DNA of 64,000 nucleotides. Source: an uncultured Actinomycetes bacterium (GTDB taxonomy: Bacteria > Actinomycetota > Actinomycetes > Mycobacteriales > Nakamurellaceae). Position 1 is the stretch's first letter, and the number at the start of each line of letters is the position of its first letter. The stretch lies in assembly GCA_937926105.1 (NCBI GenBank), contig CALANS010000212.1, positions 124,001-188,000 of the forward strand, written 5' to 3'. The position numbers were made by a program, and so were the translations under genes. Positions 44,861 through 52,782 of this stretch are shown piece after piece. The notes beneath the pieces are model-generated. The model saw only the letters and a program-made list of their open reading frames with translations. It was not told the DNA's origin and ran no database searches.

Positions 44861-45508
44861 CTACTCCTGCACCGCGGTGGCGGGCTCTGGCGGGGGCGAC
44901 TCCGGCGCGATGACGGCCGCGGCCGGCGGGGGCGACTCCGGCGCGATGACGGCCGCCAGCCCGTGGGCGACGTGCCGGTAGCGACGGCCGCACCGGCAGC
45001 GCAGGTCGGCGTCGAGCCGTTCGGCGCATTCGCAGACCCAGCCGTGCTGCCGGCCGGGATTGCCGACCACGAACCCGTGCGCGGGGATGTCCGCGACCAC
45101 GACGGCGCCGGCGCCCACGAAGGCGTGCGCGCCGATGGTGGTGCCGCACACCACCACGACTCCGGCGCCCAGGGTCGCGCCGCGACGCACCGTGGTCGGC
45201 AGTAGCGCGTCGCCGGCGCGGGTGATCGTGGCCCGGGGTCGCAGGTCGTTGGTGAACGCCACTCCCGGACCGAGGAACACGTCGTCCTCGATCGTTACCC
45301 CTTCGAAGATCATCACCTGGTTCTTGATGGTGACGCGGTCGCCGACCACGGCTCCGTACTCCACGTAGGCTCCGTCACACACATTGCAGTCGGCCCCGAC
45401 GACGGCGCCTGCCAGTACGTGCGCGAACGCCCAGACCCGGGTGCCCGGGCCCACCGTCGCGCTCTCGCACAGCCCCGCCGGGTGCACGAATACGCCGAAT
45501 GGTGGCAT
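44861..45508 (-). CDS. WlbB/WbpD-like UDP-sugar N-acetyltransferase (hexapeptide repeats)
   Basis: Left-handed beta-helix acetyltransferase, 215 aa, related to WbpD/WlbB, which acetylate UDP-GlcNAc(3NH2)A. Hexapeptide motifs run from SATVGPGTRVWAFAHV through DNVFLG-like DDVFLGPGVAFTND to IGAHAFVGAGAVV; HV at the first turn and the TND block are typical. A CxC...CxC tail (WVCECAER, LRCRCGRR) may bind zinc. The C-terminus has a perfect 12-residue duplication (AAVIAPESPPPA), from a 36-bp direct repeat at about 44886-44957. It is the first gene of the minus-strand operon and would complete a WlbA-WlbE-WlbB pathway whose other genes lie in the 12-27 kb operon. Confidence 0.88.
   Translation of the reverse strand: MPPFGVFVHPAGLCESATVGPGTRVWAFAHVLAGAVVGADCNVCDGAYVEYGAVVGDRVTIKNQVMIFEGVTIEDDVFLGPGVAFTNDLRPRATITRAGDALLPTTVRRGATLGAGVVVVCGTTIGAHAFVGAGAVVVADIPAHGFVVGNPGRQHGWVCECAERLDADLRCRCGRRYRHVAHGLAAVIAPESPPPAAAVIAPESPPPEPATAVQE
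44886..44957. repeat. 36-bp in-frame tandem duplication in the acetyltransferase gene
   Basis: Two near-identical 36-bp copies (the block GCGACTCCGGCGCGATGACG begins at 44896 and again at 44932) encode two AAVIAPESPPP units at the C-terminus. The boundaries are approximate. This looks like a recent slipped-strand duplication. Confidence 0.8.
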
Positions 45509-45755
45509 CCCGGATCGCTCCCTGTAATGGACGTATGCGGACCCTGCGCGCTGCTTCGCCGCGCCGTTATCGGAGAGTCTGACACTCTGAGTAAGGATAG
45601 CGGGCGGGATTCACTCGATCGTGAGGTCTGTTCACTCGGTTACTGCGTCAATTGCTGACAGAATGTAGCAACGCGGGCAGCAATACGCACAGCCCGCAGC
45701 GTCGGGATGCCACGGCGGACCTGCCCATAGGCACTGCGGGTCAAGGAGCGAAGAC
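45509..45755. promoter_or_regulatory. Divergent promoter region with a TTCACTCG direct repeat
   Basis: A 247-bp region between the minus-strand acetyltransferase operon and the plus-strand DUF4012 gene. TTCACTCG occurs at 45610-45617 and 45631-45638, exactly 21 bp apart (two helical turns), a typical layout for a dimeric regulator. TTGCT/AGCAA arms flank GACAGAATGT around 45652-45671. The DUF4012 gene starts at GTG 45756 after AAGGAG. Confidence 0.45.
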
Positions 45756-47753
45756 GTGCCGGACGAGGATGTGACGCCGGCCGCGGCGCAGGCGGACAGT
45801 CCCGCCGTGCCCGTGCCCGTCACCGCTGTGCCCGTCACCGCTGTGCCCGTCACCGCCGTGTCCGCCGCCGCTGTGCCCGTCACCGCTGTGGACTCGAGGG
45901 CGCCCTCAGAGTCGGTGCCCTCGGAATCAGTGCCCTCGGAGTCGGCGTCCTCGGAGTCGGCGCCCACATCACGCCGCCGCTCGAGGCTGGGCTGGACCCT
46001 GCTCGCCGCCGGCGCGCTCATCCTGCTGGCCGCAGCCTGGGTCGGATTCCGTTCGCTGCAGGCCTACCGGCATCTGGAGGCCGCCAAGAGCACGGCCGTC
46101 TCGATCGTAGCCGAGTTCCGCGACCACGGGATCTCCCGCCCCGGGACCCTGGCCGGGTTGGCGCACCGGTTCGCCGCCGACGCTGCCAGTGCGCGGTCCG
46201 CGGTGCAGGATCCGCTGTTCGGGGCGGCAACGGGCCTCCCCTGGCTAGGTGACAATCTGGCCGCGGTGCGCACCGTCGCGGTGTCCATCGATGAAGTGGC
46301 CACCGCACTCGAGCCCGGCGCTGCCCTCGCCGGATCGCTCGACGCCGGCCACCTGTTCCCGCACGACGGCGTGGTGAACATGGACACCGTGCAGGCTGCG
46401 GCCGGGGTGCTGTCCGCCACCGATACCGCGGTGCAACAGGCCATCGCCTCCCTGCAGGCCGTCGACACCCACCGATTGATCGGGCCGGTGGCCAATGCGG
46501 TGACGCTGCTGCGGGACCAACTGGCGCGCGCCGCACCGCTGACGGCGACGGGGGCGCGGCTCGGCAGCCTGGTGGTGCCGATGCTCGGCGGGGCCGGCCC
46601 CCGCAGCTATCTGGTGGTGTTCCAGAACCCGGCCGAACTGCGCGCCACCGGAGGGATCTTCGGCTCCTACGCGGTGCTGCGGGTGGACCGTGGTGCCATC
46701 ACGCTGCAGCGGACCGCATCGACCAGCCGGGACCTGGGCACTTTTCGCGCGGGGGATCTTGCGGTCGACCCGTCGCTGGCCGCGCTGTACTCACCCCGGA
46801 TCACCAGCTATCCGCAGGACGTCAACTTCACCCCCGACTTCCCGACCGCCGCCGATCTGATCAGCTCCATGTACACGCAGCGGTTCGGGCAGCGGGTGGA
46901 CGGCGTGATCGCGCTGGATCCGTTGGTCGTCGCCCAGCTGCTGCAGGGTCAGCGGCCGATCGACCTGGGCAACGGGGCGGTGCTGAGCTCGGACACGGCC
47001 GCGCCGTTGCTGATGTCGGACATTTACGCTCGCTTCCCCACCAGCGTCGATACCGCCGGGCGGGACGCGTTCCTGGGGGCGGCGACCGCTGCGGCGTTCC
47101 GGGCGATCTCCTCGCATCAGGATCCGGCGGCATTCCGGCCCATCATCAGCGGTATCAAGGACATGGTCGACCAGCGTCGAGTGCTGGTGTGGAGCGCGCA
47201 CCCCGACGAGGAACGGCAGATCCTGCCGACGGCGGTGAGTGGGCGGCTGCTGCGGGACGCGGCTGGTTCGCCGACCACCGGGGTGTTTCTCAACGACGGC
47301 ACCGGCGGCAAGCTGGACTACTACCTGTCCATGGCGGCGCGGCTCGCTGGCGGCAGCTGCACCGGCTCATCGGGGTCCGCGCGGCTGACCGTGCGGCTCG
47401 GCTTCGACGCGCCCGCCACCGGCCTGCCGAACTACGTCATCTCGGGCGGCAACGTGGGCAGCTCGATCTACCGGCTGCAGACGAACGTGCTGCTGGTAGC
47501 TCCCACCGGAGGGGCGGTGACGAACCTGCTGGTCGACGGGCGCCCGGTGCCGGTGCAACTCGGTGCCGACCAGCAGCGGGCGGTGGCCATGGTGACGGTG
47601 GTGATGTCCCCGGGCCAGTCGGTCACGGTGCAGGCGCGGGTGGACTTTCCCACCGGCGGTGCCGGGACCATCGCCCCCCGGCTGGTCGTCACTCCCATGG
47701 CCAGTACGGCCGACACCTCCGCCGATCCGATCGCCTGTCTGGGTGATAGATAG
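45756..47753 (+). CDS. DUF4012 membrane-anchored surface protein
   Basis: A 665-residue protein. The first 70 residues are two runs of pentapeptide repeats (VPVTA-type, then PSESV-type). A single transmembrane helix follows at about 79-98 (LGWTLLAAGALILLAAAWVGF), and then the DUF4012 domain: YLVVFQNPAELRATGGIFGSYAVL, TNAL-like FTPDFPTAADLISSMY and VDGVIALDPLVVAQLLQ. DUF4012 proteins are often encoded in actinobacterial and Firmicute polysaccharide loci, with features reminiscent of LytR-CpsA-Psr partners, but no activity is established. GTG 45756 has an AAGGAG site. Confidence 0.85.
   Translation: MPDEDVTPAAAQADSPAVPVPVTAVPVTAVPVTAVSAAAVPVTAVDSRAPSESVPSESVPSESASSESAPTSRRRSRLGWTLLAAGALILLAAAWVGFRSLQAYRHLEAAKSTAVSIVAEFRDHGISRPGTLAGLAHRFAADAASARSAVQDPLFGAATGLPWLGDNLAAVRTVAVSIDEVATALEPGAALAGSLDAGHLFPHDGVVNMDTVQAAAGVLSATDTAVQQAIASLQAVDTHRLIGPVANAVTLLRDQLARAAPLTATGARLGSLVVPMLGGAGPRSYLVVFQNPAELRATGGIFGSYAVLRVDRGAITLQRTASTSRDLGTFRAGDLAVDPSLAALYSPRITSYPQDVNFTPDFPTAADLISSMYTQRFGQRVDGVIALDPLVVAQLLQGQRPIDLGNGAVLSSDTAAPLLMSDIYARFPTSVDTAGRDAFLGAATAAAFRAISSHQDPAAFRPIISGIKDMVDQRRVLVWSAHPDEERQILPTAVSGRLLRDAAGSPTTGVFLNDGTGGKLDYYLSMAARLAGGSCTGSSGSARLTVRLGFDAPATGLPNYVISGGNVGSSIYRLQTNVLLVAPTGGAVTNLLVDGRPVPVQLGADQQRAVAMVTVVMSPGQSVTVQARVDFPTGGAGTIAPRLVVTPMASTADTSADPIACLGDR
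45813..45961 (+). repeat. Two 15-bp minisatellites in the 5' coding part of the DUF4012 gene
   Basis: Block A (45813-45887) is five copies of GTGCCCGTCACCGCT with the fourth degenerate, encoding VPVTA. Block B (45902-45961) is four copies close to GCCCTCGGAGTCGGC, encoding PSESV/A. Both are in frame, so copy number changes would only alter the cytosolic tail length. Confidence 0.85.
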
Positions 47754-47928
47754 TCACCGCTTCCGACGCATACGTCCAGAATCATCGGAGTATTGTTAGG
47801 CCATATAGATGAATGGTTGAGCCGGTGATTACTATCCGCGTTCAAGCACGTTACAGTGACCATTGCCGAGATCATTGCCGAGCGAGGACTCCCCGGTCCA
47901 TCGCGCAGCCCCGGGCGGAGGTATCGAC

Positions 47929-48246
47929 ATGATCCGTCGCATGGTGACCATCGTGATGCTGGCGATGCTCCCGGCGCTGTTCGGAGCGGTCGCTTGGGCG
48001 GACGTCACCACCCCGTACCCGGCGCCCTCGGTGAGCTCAGGTGGCGGCTCCGTGCCCACCACGCAGTCGATCCAGGTCCTGCCGACCAGCGCGGCCGTGT
48101 CGGGCACCAGCGGATCCGGCCTGGCGTACACCGGCGTCAGCGTCAACGTGACCCTGACGGCGATCGTGGCAGCGGTGGTGCTGCTGGTGGGAATCGGGCT
48201 CGTCGTCCTCGGCGCCCGTCGCCTGCGGGGCGAGCGCCGGGGTTGA
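47929..48246 (+). CDS. Small LAxTG-type (sortase E) cell-wall-anchored protein
   Basis: A 105-residue protein. It has a signal peptide (MIRRMVTIVMLAMLPALFGAVAWA), a short Ser/Thr/Gly/Pro mature part (about 25-63), then LAYTG (65-69), a hydrophobic helix (about 72-95) and the basic tail RRLRGERRG. LAxTG is the signal of class E sortases of high-GC Gram-positives. ATG 47929 has GGAGG eight bases upstream. The mature part is only about 40 residues, so it is a stalk-like peptide. No sortase gene lies in the window. The upstream 175 bp carries TTGTTAGG (47793) also found at other island promoters. Confidence 0.72.
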   Translation: MIRRMVTIVMLAMLPALFGAVAWADVTTPYPAPSVSSGGGSVPTTQSIQVLPTSAAVSGTSGSGLAYTGVSVNVTLTAIVAAVVLLVGIGLVVLGARRLRGERRG

Positions 48247-48334
48247 CCCTGCGTTGTGGCACGCTGGACCGGCACGGATGCGCCGATCGGCGGTCCGGGC
48301 CAGCGTCCACAGTTCGGTGCAGGGGAGTGAGCCG

Positions 48335-49246
48335 GTGTCGGCAGTCCAGTTCATCCGTGATAACCGCGTGCGGCTGCGTCGGCCCGCCCGCTGGGTCGCC
48401 GTCCTGGGCGCAGCGGTGCTGCTCGCCGGGTGCGGCACGGTTCCGGGTGCGGCCGCGGAGGTCGACGGCACCCGCATCTCCGAGCAGTCGGTGCAGGATC
48501 GCACCCAGACCCTCATCGACGAGCAGGCGCCCGATCCGAGCGCCGTCGACGCGCTGACCAGGGCCGGGCTCAACCGGTATCAGGTCACCGACGCCGTGCG
48601 CCACCAGCTGGTGCTCGCCGCCGCGAAGGCACAGGGGATCACCGTCACGAAGGCGCAGGTGAACTCCTACATCACGCAGGCGGGTGGAGCGAAGAAGGTC
48701 GGCGAGGGGTTGTTGCCCGTCCCGATCGACCGGGTGCCGGACGCGATCTACGACTACCTGGTGCTGGAACAGATGGTCAAGCGCCTGCCGAAGGCCGGTG
48801 TCGATGTGACCGACGTGCAGATCACTGCCGACATCGTGCAGGCAGCTGACCGGGACGCCGCGGTGGCCGATCGGGTGCGGTACTTGAAGGACCCCGCGGC
48901 GATGGCCGCGGACGCCAAGGCGAGCAACTCCGCGGGCGTCCCGCTGTCCCTGCTCGCCCGGCCGGACCTGGCCAGCCTGGGCATCCTGACGGCGCCCGAG
49001 GGCCAGATCGTGGTGCTGGCGCAGCCGGGAGCGCCGGGGTACCTGGTGGTGCGGGTGACCAGCCGGACGGACAAGCCCACGAAGCTCACCGCGCAGACCA
49101 TGCAGTCGGTGTCCAGCGTCGGGGATTACCTGTCGCTGGCGTCGCTGCTGCTGGGCAAGGACGCAAAGGATGTGACGGTGAACCCGCGGTTCGGTCAGTG
49201 GGATCCGACGGCTCTCGTGGTGGTCCCGGCCAACAACGGGACGTGA
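48335..49246 (+). CDS. SurA-N-like lipoprotein, peptidyl-prolyl isomerase/chaperone type
   Basis: A 303-residue predicted lipoprotein with lipobox LLAGC (Cys33). The mature part begins AAEVDGTRISEQSVQDR, a SurA/PrsA-type N-terminal chaperone domain with the helix ITVTKAQVNSYITQAGG. No complete parvulin active site is evident, so it may be a chaperone without isomerase activity. GTG 48335 follows AGGGGAG. It overlaps mazG by GTGA; lipoprotein lpqU also lies next to mazG in mycobacteria. It acts outside the membrane in protein folding. Confidence 0.83.
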   Translation: MSAVQFIRDNRVRLRRPARWVAVLGAAVLLAGCGTVPGAAAEVDGTRISEQSVQDRTQTLIDEQAPDPSAVDALTRAGLNRYQVTDAVRHQLVLAAAKAQGITVTKAQVNSYITQAGGAKKVGEGLLPVPIDRVPDAIYDYLVLEQMVKRLPKAGVDVTDVQITADIVQAADRDAAVADRVRYLKDPAAMAADAKASNSAGVPLSLLARPDLASLGILTAPEGQIVVLAQPGAPGYLVVRVTSRTDKPTKLTAQTMQSVSSVGDYLSLASLLLGKDAKDVTVNPRFGQWDPTALVVVPANNGT

Positions 49247-50019
49247 CGGTCGTGGCATCGGACGGTGCCGGCCGGGGTGGCGATCCGGCGGCGCGCTCGC
49301 GGGTCGAGCCCGATCCCGGGGCCGATCGCGCCGATGCCGGGGCCGATCGCGCCGATGCCGGGGCCGATCGCGCCGATGCCGGGGCTGGTCGCGCCGGTGC
49401 CGCGCTGCTGACCGCGGTGGCCGTGATGGACCGGCTCCGATCTCCGGGCGGCTGCCCCTGGGACGCGTCGCAGACGCACGCCTCGCTGCTGCGCTATCTG
49501 GTGGAGGAGTGCTACGAGCTGGTGCAGGCCGTCGAGGACGGTGACGCGGACGCGATGCGCGAGGAGATCGGCGACGTGCTGCTGCAGGTGTTGTTCCACT
49601 CCCGGGTGGCCGCCGAGCGGTCGACGGAGCAAGGCGGGTTCGACATCGATGACGTGGCAACGGGACTGGTCGACAAGCTGACCCGACGGCACCCGAACGT
49701 GTTCGGCCCGCCCGAGCAGCGCGAGACGCTGTCGCCGGCCGATCAGCAGGCCCGGTGGGACGAGCTGAAGAAGGCCGAGCACGCCCGGCCGACCGCGCTG
49801 GACGGCGTGGCGCTCGCTCAGCCCGCGCTGGCACTGGCGGGCAAGCTCGGCGCCCGGTCGCGCAAGTACGGGGTGGATGTGCCGCTGCCGACCGGGGATT
49901 CGCCGGCCGAGCAGATCTTCCGGCTGGCGTTCGAGGTCGGGGCCGCCGGCGGAGATCCGGAGGGTGAGGTCCGTGCGGTCGCCCGCGCCCACGCCGCGGC
50001 AATGGTCGCCCCTGACTGA
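49243..50019 (+). CDS. mazG: Nucleoside triphosphate pyrophosphohydrolase MazG
   Basis: Hydrolyses (d)NTPs, including damaged ones, to NMP and pyrophosphate. The MazG domain contains MDRLRSPGGCPWDASQTHASL, the Mg-binding EECYELVQA and REEIGDVLLQVLFHSRVA (ExxE...ExxD pattern). A second helical half follows with TRRHPNVFG and WDELKKAE. Length is 258 aa. The N-terminal 55 residues are not conserved and include three GADRADA repeats. GTG 49243 overlaps the previous stop (GTGA). Confidence 0.93.
   Translation: MTVVASDGAGRGGDPAARSRVEPDPGADRADAGADRADAGADRADAGAGRAGAALLTAVAVMDRLRSPGGCPWDASQTHASLLRYLVEECYELVQAVEDGDADAMREEIGDVLLQVLFHSRVAAERSTEQGGFDIDDVATGLVDKLTRRHPNVFGPPEQRETLSPADQQARWDELKKAEHARPTALDGVALAQPALALAGKLGARSRKYGVDVPLPTGDSPAEQIFRLAFEVGAAGGDPEGEVRAVARAHAAAMVAPD
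49318..49401 (+). repeat. 21-bp minisatellite at the 5' end of mazG
   Basis: Three perfect 21-bp units (starting GGGGCCGATCGCGCCGATGC) at 49318-49380 and a fourth diverged unit to 49401 encode GADRADA heptads. They lie in frame ahead of the MazG domain. They are not a CRISPR array: no spacers separate the units. Confidence 0.9.
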
Positions 50020-50026
50020 GCCGGGG

Positions 50027-50071
50027 GTTGTGTGGTCCAGCGAGCGCTCCGGCGCGCGCTACACCACACGA
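50027..50071. repeat. Left 45-bp inverted repeat of the DUF559 cassette
   Basis: Begins GTTGTGTGGTCCAGCGAGCG and ends ACCACACGA. It matches the reverse complement of 51049-51093 at 40 of 45 positions. Each copy is itself an imperfect palindrome. The stop codon of the DUF559 gene (TAG, 50061-50059) lies inside it, formed by two of the five bases that differ from the right copy. Confidence 0.88.
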
Positions 50072-50991
50072 CCCCGAGGGATGGCCGTGCCGACTCCCAG
50101 TCGGCGCAGGTCCGCCACCACGTCGGCCGGCTGATCTCGAAGCTCGCGAACTGTGCACCGTATCGAGGTGCGCCCAGGGACCGACAGCCGCCGTTCCCGC
50201 GCCATGTCCTCCTCCCAGTGCTCGGTCTCCATGTGGAAGGACCCGTCGATCTCCAAGACGATGATGTGCCCGTTTGGGAGGTCCCATTCGCAGTCGGTGT
50301 ACCGCACGCGCCCAGTCGCGTCGCGTCGCCGGACCTGCCGGTGCGGTCGCGGGAGATCGAAGCGGCGGCACATCCGGGCGACGTCGAGCTCCCCGACGGA
50401 CTGGGCGCCTCCGGCGATCTCCAGCAACGATCGTCGGAATTGCGATGCTCGGCGCAGCGGTTGCATTCTCTCGATCCACGTCATCAGCTGGCTTGGGGTC
50501 GTCAGCCGTTGCTGGACCGCGGCGGCGATGACACCGTGCGCTGCCCGCGACGAGCGGGTGTAGCCGGCGAACAGCAGCAGCGCGGGTTCGAGGCGGCACA
50601 GCGGCAACGCGGAGCGCGGGTCGCGCAACGCGGCGAGCGGGCGGCGGGTGCGCACCCAGCGGATCCCCGGGAGCGGCTCGAGCAGGAGCTGGTCGTCGAC
50701 CAGCACGGATACTTCGTCACGGTCCCATCTCCGTAACCCGTGCGCCGCCGCGGCCGACAGCCCGCCAACGAGGGATTCGCCCCCGGCGTGCAGCGCGGCG
50801 AGCCACAGCCGGTGCCGGAGCCCAAGCGGGCCCGTGAAGGTGCTGAGCACCGTAGAGCTGCGCAGGGCCCATCGACGGGCAGCGACCTGATTGCGCACCC
50901 GGTCGCGATCGATTCCCAGTGACCGAAGCTGGCGACGCGCGATCATGCCGTCCTGTCGGGCAGCGAGCTCTGCCCAGGTCTCGACCCGCAT
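50059..50991 (-). CDS. AbiEi-like winged-helix plus DUF559 (Vsr/PD-(D/E)xK-like) protein
   Basis: A 310-residue protein. The N-terminal 90 residues (WAELAARQDGMIARRQLRSLG, LVGGLSAAAAHGL) match the AbiEi antitoxin-type winged-helix domain. The C-terminus has the DUF559/Vsr-like nuclease pattern: YTDCEWDLPNGHIIVLEIDG (acidic residues D233, D237, E248, D249), H-rich FHMETEHW, then D262-M-A-R-E-R. Such proteins are common solitary genes in actinobacteria and are often labelled type IV toxin-antitoxin, but no AbiEii partner is here. It is bracketed by inverted repeats. Start ATG 50991; the frame reads on through the right repeat to 51090. A DNA nuclease role is inferred from motifs only. Confidence 0.78.
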   Translation of the reverse strand: MRVETWAELAARQDGMIARRQLRSLGIDRDRVRNQVAARRWALRSSTVLSTFTGPLGLRHRLWLAALHAGGESLVGGLSAAAAHGLRRWDRDEVSVLVDDQLLLEPLPGIRWVRTRRPLAALRDPRSALPLCRLEPALLLFAGYTRSSRAAHGVIAAAVQQRLTTPSQLMTWIERMQPLRRASQFRRSLLEIAGGAQSVGELDVARMCRRFDLPRPHRQVRRRDATGRVRYTDCEWDLPNGHIIVLEIDGSFHMETEHWEEDMARERRLSVPGRTSIRCTVRELRDQPADVVADLRRLGVGTAIPRGRVV

Positions 50992-51048
50992 CGGGTCAGC
51001 CTGCCGGATCTGGGCTGGATGCCCGCCGAGTTGTCCACACCCCCCTGG

Positions 51049-51093
51049 TCGTGTGGTCCAGCGCGCGCCCCACCGCTCGCTGGACCACACAAC
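51049..51093. repeat. Right 45-bp inverted repeat of the DUF559 cassette
   Basis: Contains a perfect 13-bp stem GTGTGGTCCAGCG (51051-51063) / CGCTGGACCACAC (51078-51090) with a 14-nt loop, so it can fold as a strong hairpin. It lies between the start of the DUF559 gene and the stop of the ABC permease gene. With the left copy it defines a 1,067-bp unit. Confidence 0.88.
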
Positions 51094-51102
51094 CTCGAAG
51101 AT

Positions 51103-52782
51103 TTAGGAGCGGAGGTCGCGGCGGCGGAACCCGGCCAGCCCGATCGCGACCAGCGCCGCGGCCACCAGGGCCAGCACCACCACCGGCGTCCAGGACATCG
51201 GTACCGACGGCAGCTGGGGTACGTGCGCGAATGGTGAGATGTCCATCGCCGCGCGCGGTAGCTGGAGCAGCGGGCCCAGTTGGCCGAGCAGCAGTGAGAC
51301 TCCCAGCGCGGCCCAGGCCAGCACCGCCAGCCGCGGCACCAGGCCGTGCAGTGCCGCCGCCAGACCCACCAGCACCAGCGCCGCCGGATACTGCACCAGC
51401 ATGCTGGACAGTCCGTCACCCATCGATGAGCCCATGGTGCCCGACGAGGCGCCGTACAGCAGCCCCGTCAGCACCCCGCCGACCAGCAGCAGCCAGCCCG
51501 GTCCGGCGAGGGCGAACAGCAGGTGTCCGGCCAGGTATCGGCGCCGATCCACCGCCGTGGCCAGGACCGGTGCCGCCCGCTCGGCCGATTCCTCCGATGT
51601 CAGCCGCAGCATCGCCGAGATCCCGTACGCCGCGGCCAATAACCCGCCGATCGCGCCCATGCTGGCCAGCAGTACGTCGGTGAGCCCGCCGGGGCCGCCG
51701 AGCTGGTGCATGATCTCGGTCAATTTGGCGTTGCCGGCCAGTAGGGTGCCGGTGTCGGTGGCCATCGCACCGGTCATCGCACCGAGCGCGAGAAAGCCGA
51801 TGCTCCAGCCGATCAGGCTGCCGCGTTGCAGGCGTGCCGCCAGCGCCAGCGGCGAACGCATCCTCGGATTCGTGGCACGACCCAGCCGGGCCGGCCAGAC
51901 GCCAAGCCCGACGTCCCGGTGGGACTGCAACCGCACGGCCCAGGCCGCGAACGCTCCGGCAGCCGCGACCAGCGGCACCAGCACCCACCATCGATCGGCG
52001 CCATACGCCGCGAGCTTCTGCCCCCAGCCGATGGGGGACAGCCAGGAGGCGAACCCGGCGCCGGTGATGGTGTCGCCGACCGCGCGCAGGGCGAATGCCA
52101 CCGCCAGGGCGGCGCCCGCCAGACCCGTGGCAGCACGGGCACTCTCGACCAGCTGCGCGGCCACCGCTGCGATCGAACCGAACACCATGCCCGGGCCGGC
52201 GAGGGTCGCGCCGAGCAGGATCGAGCCCGCCACCGGCTGCCCCGTCACCACCGCTCCCGCGGCCACCACGACGCCGATCGTCAGGCACGCGCCCCACACC
52301 AGGCCCAGTGCCGCGGCCAGCGGGGCGAACCGGCCCAGCACCCCGGCGGCGAGCAGCTCGGTGCGCCCGGCCTCCTCGTCGGCGCGGGTACGTCGCACCA
52401 CCGTCAAGATCGCCATCAAGGCGACCGCCGCCGCGCCGAGAACGCCGTAGCGCCAGGCGGTCAGCCCACCCAGGGTCGTCGAGGTGACCGGCCCGGTCAT
52501 CACCACGAACGCCGGGGTGCCGGCGATTCCACCGGCGATGGCGTCCCGGGACGCCTGGTCCGGATACAGCGCGGACAGCGTCGGGAACGAGGCGATCAAC
52601 GTGATGCAGATCGCGTACACCCAGATCGCCAGCGAGATGCGCTCCCTGCGCAGGCCCAGCCGGAGAAGCGTGCCGGTGCCGGTGAGCGCGGCGGACCGAG
52701 CGGTGACGGGGCCGTCGGGGTGGCCCGTGATCGGTCGGCCGCCCGAGCCCTTCGGTCCACCGAGGGCGGTGAGGCTGGTCAT
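51103..52782 (-). CDS. ABC exporter permease (ABC-2 type, drug/polyketide exporter-like)
   Basis: A 559-residue permease with about 12 hydrophobic helices in two halves, as in exporters that pair with a TetR regulator (Mycobacterium/Streptomyces antibiotic-exporter-like). The N-terminal soluble strip [22 protein letters not shown] precedes helix 1. Cytosolic [22 protein letters not shown] is the typical coupling region of this family. It overlaps the ATPase stop (ATGA). The likely role is export of a hydrophobic toxic compound; the substrate is unknown. Confidence 0.87.
   Translation of the reverse strand: MTSLTALGGPKGSGGRPITGHPDGPVTARSAALTGTGTLLRLGLRRERISLAIWVYAICITLIASFPTLSALYPDQASRDAIAGGIAGTPAFVVMTGPVTSTTLGGLTAWRYGVLGAAAVALMAILTVVRRTRADEEAGRTELLAAGVLGRFAPLAAALGLVWGACLTIGVVVAAGAVVTGQPVAGSILLGATLAGPGMVFGSIAAVAAQLVESARAATGLAGAALAVAFALRAVGDTITGAGFASWLSPIGWGQKLAAYGADRWWVLVPLVAAAGAFAAWAVRLQSHRDVGLGVWPARLGRATNPRMRSPLALAARLQRGSLIGWSIGFLALGAMTGAMATDTGTLLAGNAKLTEIMHQLGGPGGLTDVLLASMGAIGGLLAAAYGISAMLRLTSEESAERAAPVLATAVDRRRYLAGHLLFALAGPGWLLLVGGVLTGLLYGASSGTMGSSMGDGLSSMLVQYPAALVLVGLAAALHGLVPRLAVLAWAALGVSLLLGQLGPLLQLPRAAMDISPFAHVPQLPSVPMSWTPVVVLALVAAALVAIGLAGFRRRDLRS

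Noticed and set aside
49318..49401. Possible CRISPR-like repeat array
   Set aside because: The units are directly adjacent without spacers, multiples of three, and encode GADRADA in frame with MazG.
50059..50991. Complete type IV AbiEi/AbiEii toxin-antitoxin pair
   Set aside because: No nucleotidyltransferase-type AbiEii gene lies next to it; the neighbours are mazG and an ABC exporter.
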